Positions 18,912 through 34,325 of a DNA stretch of 64,000 bases are shown here, piece after piece. Position 1 is the stretch's first letter, and each line of letters starts with the position of its first letter. The position numbers were made by a program, and so were the translations under genes. The DNA comes from Pseudomonas grandcourensis (GTDB lineage Bacteria > Pseudomonadota > Gammaproteobacteria > Pseudomonadales > Pseudomonadaceae), in the NCBI RefSeq assembly GCF_039909015.1, contig NZ_CP150919.1, forward strand, positions 5,680,501 to 5,744,500. The letters run 5' to 3'. The notes under the pieces are model-generated. The model made no database searches and had not been told where the DNA came from. It was given only the letters and a program-made list of their open reading frames with translations.

Positions 18912-20105
18912 TCAATCGGCCTGACGACGCAGGAAAGCCGGGATGTCCAGGTAGTCCAGGTCATCTTGCGGATTCATCTTCGCGGCAGTCGCAGCACCGG
19001 CCTGGGCCTGGTTGCGCATGACGGTCGGACGGTCCAGGTCACGGTAGTTCACCGCTGGAGCTTCCTGACGAACAGGGGCCTGTTGTTGTGGCTGTGCAGC
19101 CATCGAAGTGTGAACGGTGTTGTCGATGACCTTCACAGGCTTCTCGATTTTAGCGCCCAGACCTGTGGCAACGACAGTTACGTGCAGCTCGTCGCGCATG
19201 TCCGGATCGATAACGGTACCGACCTTGACCATAGCGTGCTCGGAAGCGAAGGCTTCGATGATGCTACCCACGTCGGAGTACTCACCCAGGGACAGGTCAG
19301 GACCGGCGGTGATGTTCACCAGGATGCCGCGAGCGCCTTGCAGGTTCACGTCTTCGAGCAGCGGGTTGCGAATGGCCGCTTCGGTGGCTTCGCGTGCACG
19401 GTTCGGACCGCTGGCGCAGCCAGTGCCCATCATCGCCATGCCCATTTCGCTCATCACGGTACGCACGTCGGCGAAGTCGACGTTGATCATGCCCGGACGC
19501 TTGATGATGTCGGAGATACCGCGAACGGCACCGGCCAGTACATCGTCAGCCTTGGCGAAAGCCGACAGCAGGCTTGCGTCTTTACCGAGGATGGTCAGCA
19601 GCTTCTCGTTGGGAATGGTGATCAGCGAGTCGACGCTTTCAGACAGCAGACGGATGCCTTCGTCGGCGATCTGCATGCGCTTGCGACCTTCGAACGGGAA
19701 CGGACGAGTCACGACCGCAACGGTCAGGATGCCCATTTCCTTGGCCACTTCGGCGATGATCGGCGCAGCACCGGTACCGGTACCTCCGCCCATGCCAGTG
19801 GTGATGAACACCATGTTGGTGCCCTGCAGGACTTCGGCAATGCGCTCACGGTCTTCCAGAGCGGCTTGACGGCCGACTTCAGGGTTGGCGCCAGCGCCCA
19901 GGCCCTTGGTCACGCCCGTGCCCAGTTGCAGGATGGTCCGCGCGCCGATGTTTTTCAGCGCTTGAGCATCGGTGTTGGCGCAGATGAACTCGACGCCTTC
20001 GATGTTGCTCTTGACCATGTGGTTGACAGCGTTGCCGCCGCCACCGCCGACACCGATAACCTTGATTACCGGGCTTGCGGGGATGTTGTCTACGAGTTCG
20101 AACAT
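18912..20105 (-). CDS. ftsZ: Cell division GTPase FtsZ
   Basis: This 397-residue tubulin homologue polymerises into the Z ring at midcell. The tubulin signature GGGTGTG is at 106-112, a glycine-rich GVGGGGGNAV is near the N-terminus, and a variable linker leads to the conserved C-terminal tail DYLDIPAFLRRQAD, which binds FtsA and ZipA. A strong ribosome binding site (GGAGAGGG) precedes the ATG. It follows ftsA by 73 bases. Confidence 0.99.
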   Translation of the reverse strand: MFELVDNIPASPVIKVIGVGGGGGNAVNHMVKSNIEGVEFICANTDAQALKNIGARTILQLGTGVTKGLGAGANPEVGRQAALEDRERIAEVLQGTNMVFITTGMGGGTGTGAAPIIAEVAKEMGILTVAVVTRPFPFEGRKRMQIADEGIRLLSESVDSLITIPNEKLLTILGKDASLLSAFAKADDVLAGAVRGISDIIKRPGMINVDFADVRTVMSEMGMAMMGTGCASGPNRAREATEAAIRNPLLEDVNLQGARGILVNITAGPDLSLGEYSDVGSIIEAFASEHAMVKVGTVIDPDMRDELHVTVVATGLGAKIEKPVKVIDNTVHTSMAAQPQQQAPVRQEAPAVNYRDLDRPTVMRNQAQAGAATAAKMNPQDDLDYLDIPAFLRRQAD

Positions 20106-20178
20106 TTTCCCTCTCCTTTACATTCTCTAGTTTTTTCGCCTACTGCGTGCTTCGGTGTAACGGTATTGCGGTAAATCT

Positions 20179-21438
20179 TCAGAAATTGCCCTGGACCCAC
20201 TTCTTCAGGCGGTCCAGCAGAGGAGCCTGTGGCTCTTCGTTGCTGTAGCTGTCGCGGCTGCCGATGCCCGAGAACGAGATGCCATCGGACTGCTTCTGCA
20301 GGCCGTACATCAACAGGCCGACGCCGGTGGAATAGATCGGGTTGCGCACTACGTCATCCAGACCTTTCACGCCATGAGGCACGCCCAGGCGCACCGGCAT
20401 GTGGAAGATTTCCTCGGCCAGTTCGGTAGCGCCTTCCATCTTCGACGTACCGCCGGTCAGCACGATGCCGGCCGGGATCAAGTCTTCGTAGCCACTGCGG
20501 CGCAGTTCGGCCTGGATCAGCGTGAACAGTTCGTCGTAGCGCGGCTCGACCACTTCGGCCAGGGCCTGGCGGGACAGCTCGCGCGGCGGACGGTCGCCGA
20601 CGCTTGGCACCTTGATGGTTTCACCGGCACCGGCCAGCTTGGCCAGGGCGCAGGCGTAGCGGATCTTGATTTCTTCGGCGTACTGGGTCGGAGTGCGCAA
20701 CGCCATGGCGATGTCGTTGGTCACCTGGTCACCGGCAATCGGGATCACCGCGGTGTGACGGATCGCGCCTTCGGTGAAGATCGCGATGTCGGTGGTACCG
20801 CCACCGATGTCCACCAGGCACACACCCAGCTCTTTCTCGTCATCAGTCAGTACCGAGTACGCGGAAGCCAGTTGCTCGAGAATGATGTCGTCGATTTCCA
20901 GACCGCAGCGGCGCACGCATTTTTCAATGTTCTGTGCGGCGTTGACGGCGCAGGTGACCACGTGGACCTTGGCTTCCAGACGCACGCCGGACATGCCCAG
21001 CGGTTCGCGGACGCCTTCCTGGTTATCGATCACGTAATCCTGCGGCAGGGTGTGCAGCACGCGCTGGTCAGCCGGGATCGCCACGGCCTGGGCAGCGTCG
21101 AGCACGCGCTCAAGGTCGGCAGAGCTGACTTCGCGATCACGAATCGCCACGATGCCGTGGGAGTTCAGGCTGCGGATGTGATTGCCGGCCACGCCGACGA
21201 ACGCCGAGTGAATGCGGCAACCAGCCATCAGCTGCGCTTCTTCGATGGCGCGCTGGATCGATTGCACGGTGGATTCGATGTTCACCACCACGCCTTTTTT
21301 CAGGCCACGGGACGGATGGGTACCGATCCCGACGATTTCCAGCGTGCCGTCGTCCGCGACCTCGCCCACCAACGCCACCACCTTGGAGGTGCCGATATCG
21401 AGACCGACGATCATTTTGCCGCTTTGCACGTTTGCCAT
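20179..21438 (-). CDS. ftsA: Cell division protein FtsA
   Basis: This 419-residue actin-like ATPase tethers FtsZ filaments to the membrane and recruits later division proteins. It has the phosphate-binding motif VGLDIGTSKV near the N-terminus, the second one LVDIGGGTTDIAIF, and an adenosine motif IVLTGGTSKMEG. The C-terminus ends in LLDRLKKWVQGNF, the amphipathic membrane-targeting helix. The gene lies 15 bases after ftsQ. Confidence 0.98.
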   Translation of the reverse strand: MANVQSGKMIVGLDIGTSKVVALVGEVADDGTLEIVGIGTHPSRGLKKGVVVNIESTVQSIQRAIEEAQLMAGCRIHSAFVGVAGNHIRSLNSHGIVAIRDREVSSADLERVLDAAQAVAIPADQRVLHTLPQDYVIDNQEGVREPLGMSGVRLEAKVHVVTCAVNAAQNIEKCVRRCGLEIDDIILEQLASAYSVLTDDEKELGVCLVDIGGGTTDIAIFTEGAIRHTAVIPIAGDQVTNDIAMALRTPTQYAEEIKIRYACALAKLAGAGETIKVPSVGDRPPRELSRQALAEVVEPRYDELFTLIQAELRRSGYEDLIPAGIVLTGGTSKMEGATELAEEIFHMPVRLGVPHGVKGLDDVVRNPIYSTGVGLLMYGLQKQSDGISFSGIGSRDSYSNEEPQAPLLDRLKKWVQGNF

Positions 21439-21453
21439 GGGTCCTGCCTCTTC

Positions 21454-22323
21454 TTAATTCTTCGCGACAGCGGGTTGGGCTGCCGTGGGCGCTACAGGTT
21501 CCCGCCAGCCAACAGCGAGGCCGTTGGCGTAGCGCAGATCGATGCGCGCAATGTTCGTAATCTGTTCTTTGAGCGTCTTGTCATAGATGGCGATGAAACG
21601 GCGCATCTTTTCCACCTGGTTGCCGCGTCCCAGCAGCAGTTCGATCCCGGGACCCGCGCTGCCGGGGCCGGTGGTCAGGAACCAGCTGCCGCGATCACGC
21701 AGCTCCAGGCGTGCAATCGAGAAGCCCAGTGGCCTGAGCATCTGGCTCAGCACCTGGTATTGCTGCATCACTTGCTGTTGAGCCCGCTGTGGGCCGAACA
21801 GCTGTGGCAGGTGTTCATAGTTCGCCAGCTCGCGCGGGGTGAAGGCCTGGCCCTGGTTGTTCAACAGCGACTCGTCGCCCCAACGGGCCACCGGCAGTTG
21901 TTCTTCCAGGCGGATCACCACTTGATCCGGCCACACCCGGCGCACTTCGGCGTGGGCAATCCATGGCATCGTTTCCAGCTCGGTGCGCATGCTCGCCAGG
22001 TCGATGGTGAAGAAGCTCGACGCCACGTAAGGGGCAATCCGCTGCTGCACTGCTTGCTGGCTGATGTAACTCAAGTCGCCTTGCACGTTGATCCTGGTGA
22101 TCGGCCGGTCGGCATACGGCAACAACCGTGTCGCGCCTTCGTAAGTACCGAACCCCAACGCCACCAGCAGTACCGGCCAGAACAACGCTTTGAGAAAACC
22201 GAAGTTTGCTTTTGGCAGGCGCGCGGACATCGGCTCTTTGGCCACCATTCGGCTGGCACCCCGCGGCACCGGCTTGCGGCCGGTCGGTGCGGTAGGCTGA
22301 TGTCTGAGCTGAGCGCCTTGCAT
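21454..22323 (-). CDS. ftsQ: Cell division protein FtsQ
   Basis: A 289-residue protein with a basic cytoplasmic N-terminus, one membrane segment (about 43-60), a POTRA domain beginning at [14 protein letters not shown] and a beta domain. It links FtsB/FtsL to the rest of the divisome. The open frame extends upstream, but ATG 22323 has GAGG at nine bases and lies four bases from the ddlB stop, which fits the packed cluster. Confidence 0.96.
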   Translation of the reverse strand: MQGAQLRHQPTAPTGRKPVPRGASRMVAKEPMSARLPKANFGFLKALFWPVLLVALGFGTYEGATRLLPYADRPITRINVQGDLSYISQQAVQQRIAPYVASSFFTIDLASMRTELETMPWIAHAEVRRVWPDQVVIRLEEQLPVARWGDESLLNNQGQAFTPRELANYEHLPQLFGPQRAQQQVMQQYQVLSQMLRPLGFSIARLELRDRGSWFLTTGPGSAGPGIELLLGRGNQVEKMRRFIAIYDKTLKEQITNIARIDLRYANGLAVGWREPVAPTAAQPAVAKN

Positions 22324-22327
22324 GGCC

Positions 22328-24760
<2,433 letters not shown>

Positions 24761-24768
<8 letters not shown>

Positions 24769-25831
24769 GGGCCACCTCCAGGCAGCTATCGACCACGTTA
24801 CGGGTGGCATCGGGTTTGGCCAGGCGGCGTGCCGCGGTAGCCATTTCGTTGAGTCGTTGTGGTTGCATCAGGACCTCTGTCAGGCGAGCGGCAAGATCCG
24901 CTGCGCCAGTCGTTCTTTGTGGCATCAGGAAGGCTGCGCCTTCGCGGGCCAAATATTCGGCGTTGCGGGTCTGGTGATCGTCGATGGCATGGGGCAAAGG
25001 CACCAGCATCGAGGGCAGACCGGCGGCGGCCAGTTCACTGATGGTCAGCGCGCCTGCGCGACATACCACCAGGTCGGCCCAGCCGTAGGCTTGGGCCATG
25101 TCTTTGATGAAGGGCTGCACCTGCGCCTCGACGCCAGCCGCGCGATAGCGCTCTGCAGTCACTTCATCGTGGTTTTTGCCGGCCTGATGGAACACTTCCG
25201 GACGCAAGTCGGCAGCGACTTGCGACAGGGATTCAGGCAGCAACTTGTTCAACGGTTCTGCGCCCAGGCTTCCACCCAGGATCAGCAAACGCGCCTTGCG
25301 ACCGGCCAGGGCAGGTCGCGATGTCTCGAGGAACAGCTCGGTGCGCACCGGATTACCGGTGGTCCGGCGGCTGTCCGACAGGGTAAAGGTGTCGGGGAAC
25401 GCTTCACAGACTCGGGCGGCAAACGGCACCAGCAACCGATTGGCGGTACCGGCCACGGCGTTCTGTTCGTGAACGATCACCGGCACACCGGCCAGTTTGG
25501 CCGCGACACCGCCAGGACCGGTCACAAAGCCACCAAAGCCCACGACGCAGACCGGTTGCAGACGGCGAATGATCGCCCGCGCCTGCCAGACCGACTTGAG
25601 CAACATGAACGGCGCCTTGAGCAGGGACAATTTGCCCTTGCCCCGCAGACCGCTGGCGTTGATCCGGTGCAGTTCGATACCGGCCGCCGGCACCAGATCG
25701 TTCTCGATCCCACGCGGGGTGCCGAGCCAGTGCACGGTATAGCCGCGCGCCTGGAATTCGCGAGCACAGGCCAGCGCCGGGAATACGTGGCCACCGGTGC
25801 CGCCAGCCATGATCATGACGTTAGCGCCCAT
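24761..25831 (-). CDS. murG: Lipid II synthase MurG (GlcNAc transferase)
   Basis: This 356-residue peripheral membrane GT-B glycosyltransferase converts lipid I to lipid II. The N-terminal glycine-rich loop is [15 protein letters not shown], the second is [10 protein letters not shown], and the UDP-GlcNAc region is [15 protein letters not shown]. The start was set at ATG 25831, giving [11 protein letters not shown], and it overlaps ftsW by 11 bases. The longer upstream frame runs inside ftsW. Confidence 0.97.
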
Positions 25832-27038
25832 GGTTCGGCTCCTCGGCGAAGTCGCTCTCATGGAACTCCATCTCTTCACTGCCCAGGTGGGTTCGACTTT
25901 CCCACTCGATGCGCAGCAACAAGCCGAGACAGGCACAGCAGATCACCAACGAACTACCGCCATAACTGAGGAACGGCAGGGTCAGACCCTTGGTCGGCAG
26001 CAGACCGACGTTTACACCGATGTTGATCAGGAATTGACCGATCCACAGGAACGACAGGCCGTAGGCAACATAAGCGGCGAAAAACTGCTTGGCCTTTTCA
26101 GCCCACAGTCCGATGTACATGCCACGAATACACACGAAGACGAACAGTGCCACGGTGCACAACGAACCCACTGCACCCAGCTCTTCGGCCAGGACCGAGA
26201 AAACGAAGTCAGTGTGGGCTTCCGGCAGGTAGAACTGTTTCTGCACGCTGTTGCCCAGGCCGACGCCCAACCATTCGCCGCGACCGAAGGCGATCAATGC
26301 CTGGGACAACTGATAGCCGGCGCCGAACTGGTCGGCCCACGGGTCGGCAAAGTTGGTCAGACGCGCCATTCGATACGGCTGCATCTGAATCAACAGCACC
26401 ACCGCGCCGACAGCCAGGACCACCATCAGGGAAAAACGGAACAGCCCGACGCCGCCAAGGAACAGCATCGCCGCTGCGGCCCCCATCATCACGACGGTGG
26501 CACCGAAGTCCGGCTCCATCAGCAGCAGACCCGCCATCGGCAGCAGCACGATGAACGGCTTGAAGAAGCCCATCCAGCTTTCACGCACTTCTTTCTGGCG
26601 ACGCACCAGATAACCGGCGAGGTAGATCACCACGAACACCTTGGCGATCTCGGAAGGCTGGACGTTGAAGAAACTGAAGCCGATCCAGCGCATCGAACCG
26701 TTAACCTCACGGCCGATCCCCGGAACGATCACCATCACCAGCAAGCCGAACGCACCCAGCAGCATCAGCCAGCCCAGGCGTTGCCAGGTAGCGATCGGGA
26801 TCATCATGGTGACGATGCAGGCACCCAGGCCCAGCACCACGTAAATAAGGTGGCGAATCATGTAGTACAGGGCGCTGCCCGACTGCACGGCCGCCACTTC
26901 GGTCGATGCCGAGGCGATCATGATCAGCCCCAGGCCGAGAAGCGTCAGGCAACCGGCGAGCATCGGGAAGTCGAGGTCGATACCGCGCCCGGTGATGAGC
27001 GGCGATGGATACGGCTTGATGATGCCTTTGAGGCTCAT
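25821..27038 (-). CDS. ftsW: Peptidoglycan glycosyltransferase FtsW (SEDS)
   Basis: This 405-residue SEDS-family membrane protein, with about ten segments, polymerises septal glycan together with FtsI. Family signatures include PSEIAKVFVVIYLA, the WADQFGAGYQLSQAL region and the C-terminal LPFLSYGGSSL. It overlaps murD by four bases and murG by eleven. Confidence 0.97.
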   Translation of the reverse strand: MSLKGIIKPYPSPLITGRGIDLDFPMLAGCLTLLGLGLIMIASASTEVAAVQSGSALYYMIRHLIYVVLGLGACIVTMMIPIATWQRLGWLMLLGAFGLLVMVIVPGIGREVNGSMRWIGFSFFNVQPSEIAKVFVVIYLAGYLVRRQKEVRESWMGFFKPFIVLLPMAGLLLMEPDFGATVVMMGAAAAMLFLGGVGLFRFSLMVVLAVGAVVLLIQMQPYRMARLTNFADPWADQFGAGYQLSQALIAFGRGEWLGVGLGNSVQKQFYLPEAHTDFVFSVLAEELGAVGSLCTVALFVFVCIRGMYIGLWAEKAKQFFAAYVAYGLSFLWIGQFLINIGVNVGLLPTKGLTLPFLSYGGSSLVICCACLGLLLRIEWESRTHLGSEEMEFHESDFAEEPNHGR

Positions 27039-28381
27039 GCCAGATCCTCCACGACTTTGACGAACTGGTGACCACGGTCTTCATAGTTCTTGAACATGTC
27101 GAAACTGGCGCAGGCTGGCGACAGCAGCACCACGTCGCCCGGCTGGGCGGCGGCGCGGCATTGCTCGACAGCTTCGATCAGGGAGCCGACGCGGATCAGC
27201 GGTACGGCATCGCCGATGGCCTGGCCGATCTTGTCGGAGTCACGGCCCATCAGGACCACAGCGCGGCAGTTGGCCGCCACCGGATCGCGCAGGTCCTTGA
27301 ACTCGGCACCCTTGCCGTCGCCACCGGCGATCAGCACGACCTTGCCGTCGATGTCCGCGCCCAAACCTTCGATGGCCGCCAGTGCGGCGCCGACGTTGGT
27401 GGCCTTGGAATCGTTGTAGTAGCCCACGCCGTCGAGGTCACGGACCCACTGGCAGCGATGCTCGAGACCGGCGAAGGTGCGCAGGCTCGACAGCATGGCA
27501 TCGAACGGCAGGCCGACTGCATGGCCCAGGGCCAGGGCCGCCAGCGCGTTGGACTGGTTGTGGGCGCCGCGGATCTTCAATTCGCGCACCGGCATCAGGT
27601 TCTGGAATTCGAAGGCCAGGTATTTCTCGCCGTCTTCTTCACGGATGCCAAAGGCCTTGAAATCGGGTTTGCTCAGGCCGAAGGTCCAGCATGGCTGCCC
27701 TTCGCCTATCAACGGACGACTCAGGGCATCCTGGCGATTGACCACGAACTGTTTGGCGCCACGGAAGATCCGGTGCTTGGCCAGGTGATAGGCCGGCAGA
27801 CCGCTGTAACGGTCCATGTGGTCTTCACTGACGTTGAGCACGGTCGCCACTTCGGCGTTGAGCTGATCGGTGGTTTCCAGCTGGAAACTCGACAGTTCCA
27901 TCACGTACAACTCGATGTCGTCGCTGAGCAAGTCCAGCGCCGGAGTACCGAGGTTGCCACCGACGGCAACACGCTTGCCCGCCGCAGCCGCCATCTCGCC
28001 GACCAGCGTGGTCACGGTACTTTTCGCGTTGGAACCGCTGATGGCCACGATCGGCGCCTTCGCGTTACGCGCGAACAGCTCGATGTCGCCGGACAACTTC
28101 ACGCCACGGGCGGCGGCGGCCTGCAGGGCCGGGGTCGCCAGCGCCAGGCCGGGGCTCACGTAGAGCTCGTCGGCACGGCACAGGAATTCGACGTCCAGCT
28201 CGCCACAACGCACTTCCACATGCGGATAGTCACGCTTGAGCGTGGCCAGTTCCGGTGGGTTTTCCCGCGTATCGGCCACTGCAAACGCCACGCCCCGGTT
28301 CGCCAGGAAGCGAACCAGGGACATGCCGCTCTTGCCGAGGCCGACAACGATGCGGAAGTGGTCAGAAGCGATCAGAGACAC
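27035..28381 (-). CDS. murD: UDP-N-acetylmuramoylalanine--D-glutamate ligase
   Basis: This 448-residue cytoplasmic ligase adds D-Glu to UDP-MurNAc-L-Ala. N-terminal domain VGLGKSGMSLVRFLA; P-loop ISGSNAKSTVTTL, where Ala replaces the more common Gly before Lys, as in several MurD proteins; substrate region LEHRCQWV and NDSKATN. It overlaps ftsW by four bases and lies six bases after mraY. Confidence 0.97.
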   Translation of the reverse strand: MSLIASDHFRIVVGLGKSGMSLVRFLANRGVAFAVADTRENPPELATLKRDYPHVEVRCGELDVEFLCRADELYVSPGLALATPALQAAAARGVKLSGDIELFARNAKAPIVAISGSNAKSTVTTLVGEMAAAAGKRVAVGGNLGTPALDLLSDDIELYVMELSSFQLETTDQLNAEVATVLNVSEDHMDRYSGLPAYHLAKHRIFRGAKQFVVNRQDALSRPLIGEGQPCWTFGLSKPDFKAFGIREEDGEKYLAFEFQNLMPVRELKIRGAHNQSNALAALALGHAVGLPFDAMLSSLRTFAGLEHRCQWVRDLDGVGYYNDSKATNVGAALAAIEGLGADIDGKVVLIAGGDGKGAEFKDLRDPVAANCRAVVLMGRDSDKIGQAIGDAVPLIRVGSLIEAVEQCRAAAQPGDVVLLSPACASFDMFKNYEDRGHQFVKVVEDLA

Positions 28382-28387
28382 GTATTT

Positions 28388-29470
28388 CTACCTCAGCTTC
28401 AGGGTGGCAAGGCCGATCAGCACGAGAATCACGGTGATGATCCAGAAACGGACGATCACGCGCGGCTCGGGCCAGCCCTTGAGTTCAAAGTGGTGGTGAA
28501 TGGGCGCCATGCGGAATACACGGCGACCGGTCAGTTTAAAAGAGGCAACCTGAATGACGACTGACAGGGTTTCCATCACGAACACGCCGCCCATGATGAA
28601 CAGGACGATTTCCTGACGGACGATCACTGCGATGGTGCCCAGGGCCGCGCCCAACGCCAGTGCGCCGACGTCACCCATGAAGACTTGTGCCGGATAGGTG
28701 TTGAACCAGAGGAAGCCCAGGCCTGCTCCGATCAGTGCGCCACAGAACACGATCAATTCACCGGCGCCCGGTACGTAAGGAATCAGCAGGTATTCGGCGA
28801 ATTTCACGTTACCCGACAGGTAGCAGAAAATGCCCAGGCCACCACCGACCATCACGGTCGGCATGATCGCCAGGCCGTCGAGGCCGTCGGTCAGGTTGAC
28901 CGCGTTGCTCGAACCGACGATCACGAAATAGGTCAGGACGATAAAGCCTGCGCCCAGCGGAATGCTGTAGTCCTTGAGCATCGGCAGGATCAGGGTGGTT
29001 TCCACCGGCGTGGCGGCAGTCATATAAAGGAAGATCGCCGCGCCCAAGCCGAATACCGACTGCCAGAAATACTTCCAGCGGCTCGGCAAGCCACGGGAGT
29101 TTTTCTCGATGACCTTGCGGTAGTCGTCGACCCAGCCGATGGCGCCGAACAGCAGGGTCACCAGCAACACGACCCAGACGTAACGGTTGCTCAGATCAGC
29201 CCACAGCAGGGTGCTGACACCGATGGACGACAGAATCAGCGCGCCGCCCATGGTCGGCGTACCCGACTTGGACAGGTGCGACTGCGGGCCGTCGTTGCGA
29301 ACGGATTGACCGATCTGACGGTTCTGCAACGTGCGGATCATCCATGGGCCATAGCACAGCGACAAGACCAACGCGGTCAGTACACCGAGAATCCCGCGCA
29401 GGGTCAGGTACTGGAAGACCGCGAAGCCTTTGTAGAACTGTTGCAGATACTCCGCTAGCAGCAGCAGCAT
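28388..29470 (-). CDS. mraY: Phospho-MurNAc-pentapeptide transferase MraY
   Basis: This 360-residue integral membrane enzyme, with ten segments, transfers phospho-MurNAc-pentapeptide to undecaprenyl phosphate to form lipid I. Catalytic aspartates lie in GWVDDYRK and [10 protein letters not shown]; the HHHFELKGW motif is near the C-terminus. The start ATG shares one base with the murF stop (TAATG), so I did not use the upstream extension. It lies six bases before murD. Confidence 0.98.
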   Translation of the reverse strand: MLLLLAEYLQQFYKGFAVFQYLTLRGILGVLTALVLSLCYGPWMIRTLQNRQIGQSVRNDGPQSHLSKSGTPTMGGALILSSIGVSTLLWADLSNRYVWVVLLVTLLFGAIGWVDDYRKVIEKNSRGLPSRWKYFWQSVFGLGAAIFLYMTAATPVETTLILPMLKDYSIPLGAGFIVLTYFVIVGSSNAVNLTDGLDGLAIMPTVMVGGGLGIFCYLSGNVKFAEYLLIPYVPGAGELIVFCGALIGAGLGFLWFNTYPAQVFMGDVGALALGAALGTIAVIVRQEIVLFIMGGVFVMETLSVVIQVASFKLTGRRVFRMAPIHHHFELKGWPEPRVIVRFWIITVILVLIGLATLKLR

Positions 29471-30837
29471 TAATGTTTCTCCAGACTGGACCCGCACAAG
29501 GCGGCGACGACGTTTTCCATCGCAGCGCTGCGCGACCCCTTGATCAAAATGGTGGTATTTGTGTCTTGCTCGGCGCCCAGGGCCTTGATCAGCTCAGCCT
29601 GCGTGCTGAAGTGAAAAGCCTGTGGACCGAAAGCGTTCACGGCGTGAGCCATCATCGGCCCGACGGCGTACAGCGCAGAAACCTTGCCACGGGCGTACTC
29701 GCCCACGTCGCGATGCCCCTGCTCCGCCCATTCGCCCAACTCGCCGATATCCCCGAGCACCAGGACGGTGCGACCGGAAAAGCCGGCCAGTATATCAACG
29801 GCAGCGCACATGGAGGTGGGGTTGGCGTTGTAAGTGTCATCGATCACGCGCATGCCATTGCTGGCCAGTTGCGCGACGGTGCGGCCCTTGACCGGCTGCA
29901 CCGCGCCAAGGCCGGTGGCGATACCGAACAGCGACACACCCAGGGCATGGGCGGCAGCGGCGGCGGCCATGGCATTGGCGACGTTATGGGTGCCGAGCAG
30001 GTTCAGTTGAACGCGCTCCGAGCCTTCAGGGCTGTGCAGGTTGAACGCCGGGCAGCCGCGGGCATCGGTGGCCAGGTCACTGGCGTAGAAATCGGCGCTG
30101 GTGTTGCTCAACGCAAACGTCAGCACTTTTCGATCACCGGCGCGGGCCTTCCAGATACCGAATGCCTTGTCGTCGAGATTGAGAACGGCGACGCCATCGG
30201 CATCAAGCCCTTCGATGATCTCGCCCTTGGCTTCGACGATTTTTTCCGGACCGCCGAACTCGCCAACATGGGCGGTCCCGGCATTGTTGAGAATGGCCAC
30301 GTGCGGCCTGGTCAGGCCGACGGTGTAGGCAATTTCACCCAGGCGCGAAGCACCCAGTTCGATCACGGCAGCGGTGTGTTCCGGCGCCAGTTCGAGCAAG
30401 GTCAGCGGCACGCCGAGGTCGTTGTTCAGGTTGCCACGGGTGGCCAGCACTGCACCGCGCGTACGCAGGATGCTCGCAAGCATCTCCTTGACCGTGGTCT
30501 TGCCGCTGGAACCGGTGACGGCCGCGACCGGATAGGTGTAGGCGGCGCGATTGAGCGCGCCCAACTGGCCCAGGGCCTGGCGGGTGTCGCTGACCAGCAA
30601 CTGCGGCAGCGTGCTGTCGGCGACTTCACGCTCGACCAGCGCAGCCACGGCGCCCTTGGCGGCGACTTCATTCAGATAGTCATGACCGTCAAAACGCGGA
30701 CCGGTCAGGGCAATGAACAGCTGACCCGGCTTGATCGCACGGCTGTCGATGCTGACGCCGTCGAAGCTGGCATCGGCCGACACCAGGCGAGCATTCAGTG
30801 CACCGGTCAGTTCACTCAGTTTCAAGGCCTTAAGCAT
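29470..30837 (-). CDS. murF: UDP-MurNAc-tripeptide--D-Ala-D-Ala ligase
   Basis: This 455-residue ligase finishes the cytoplasmic pentapeptide precursor. P-loop [13 protein letters not shown]; carbamylated-lysine region and [10 protein letters not shown]-terminal [11 protein letters not shown]. It overlaps murE by eight bases and mraY by one base, within the coupled cluster. Confidence 0.97.
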   Translation of the reverse strand: MLKALKLSELTGALNARLVSADASFDGVSIDSRAIKPGQLFIALTGPRFDGHDYLNEVAAKGAVAALVEREVADSTLPQLLVSDTRQALGQLGALNRAAYTYPVAAVTGSSGKTTVKEMLASILRTRGAVLATRGNLNNDLGVPLTLLELAPEHTAAVIELGASRLGEIAYTVGLTRPHVAILNNAGTAHVGEFGGPEKIVEAKGEIIEGLDADGVAVLNLDDKAFGIWKARAGDRKVLTFALSNTSADFYASDLATDARGCPAFNLHSPEGSERVQLNLLGTHNVANAMAAAAAAHALGVSLFGIATGLGAVQPVKGRTVAQLASNGMRVIDDTYNANPTSMCAAVDILAGFSGRTVLVLGDIGELGEWAEQGHRDVGEYARGKVSALYAVGPMMAHAVNAFGPQAFHFSTQAELIKALGAEQDTNTTILIKGSRSAAMENVVAALCGSSLEKH

Positions 30838-32292
30838 GGGCCACCTCCCACGCGGTCAAGGCGTGATCGGCCTCGACCAGATCGGAAAAGGCATGACGCT
30901 CACCGTTGATTTCCTGATAGTCCTCGTGACCTTTACCGGCCAGGACAATCACGTCATCCACCGAAGCACTGGCGATCAGTCGGGCAATCGCCTGGCCACG
31001 ACCGGCAACGAACTCCACTTTATCCACAGCCGTGAAACCGGCACGGATGTCATCGAAAATCACCGATGGATCTTCAGTACGCGGGTTGTCGTCGGTCACC
31101 AGCACGCCATCGGCCAGGCGCTCGACCACTTCGGCCATCAACGGACGCTTGCCGCGATCGCGGTCGCCGCCACAGCCGAACAGGCACAGCAACCGGCCCT
31201 TGGCGTGTGGACGCAGGGCCAGCAGTACTTTTTCCAGGGCATCCGGGGTGTGGGCGTAATCGACCACCACCAGCGGCTGCGAACCACCGCCCAGACGCTG
31301 CATGCGCCCGGCTGGGCCTTCAAGCTTCGGCAGAACCTTGAGGATTTCGTCCAGGGCGTAATCCAGACCGAGCAACGCGCCGACCGCCGCCAGGACATTG
31401 CTCAGGTTGAAGCGACCGAGCAAGGTGCTGCGCAGGTGGTGCTCGCCCTGTGGCGTGACCAGCGTGGCGCGCACGCCTTCATCGTCGAATTGCGCCTGAC
31501 GGCAATACAGGTAGGCACTGGAATCTTCCAGGCTGTAGGTGATCAACCGCGACTCGCGCTTGTCGGCGGCCAGTTGCCGGCCGAACTCGTCGTCGAGGTT
31601 GACCACCCGGCATTTCAAGTCGTTCCAGGCAAACAGCCGGGCCTTGGCCTCGCCATAAGCCTGCATGGTGCCGTGGTAATCCAGGTGATCGCGAGACAGG
31701 TTGGTCATCACTGCCACATCAAACGCCAGTGCGGTCACGCGGCCCTGGTCCAGGCCATGGGAAGAAACTTCCATGGCGACGGCTTTGGCGCCGGCCTTTT
31801 TCAGGTCCGCCAGGGTCGCTTGCACGGCAATCGGATTCGGCGTGGTGTGCAGGCCGCTTTCCAGCGCGCCGTAGAAACCGGAACCGAGCGTGCCGACCAA
31901 GCCGCAGTGCTGGCCGAGCAGGTCCAGTGCCTGGGCAACCAATTGAGTCACGCTGGTCTTGCCGTTGGTGCCGGTCACGCCCACCAAGTTCAGGTGATGG
32001 CTTGGCTCGCCATAAAAACGCCCGGCGATGTCCGACAGCTGGGCCGCCAGACCTTTGACCGGAATCAACGGCACTTCAGTGATCGGCAGGACTGTGGCGC
32101 CTTCTACTTCATAGGCCACCGCGGCAGCACCGCGCTGCAAGGCGTCGGCAATATGCGCGCGGCCATCGAATTTCCCGCCAGGCACGGCGAGGAACAGATC
32201 ACCCGCGCGCACATTACGGCTGTCCAGGGCGAGCTCGCGAATCAGCAGATCGTGGCCGGCGTGAGGGAAAATCTTGTTCAGGCTCAGAGACA

Positions 32293-32293
<1 letters not shown>
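30830..32293 (-). CDS. murE: UDP-MurNAc-Ala-Glu--meso-diaminopimelate ligase
   Basis: A 487-residue ligase with P-loop GTNGKT at 108-113. The DNPR motif (VTDDNPRTEDP) specifies meso-diaminopimelate rather than lysine, so this cell has the usual Gram-negative stem peptide. Its start overlaps the ftsI stop by one base (TGATG). Confidence 0.97.
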
Positions 32294-34321
<2,028 letters not shown>

Positions 34322-34325
<4 letters not shown>
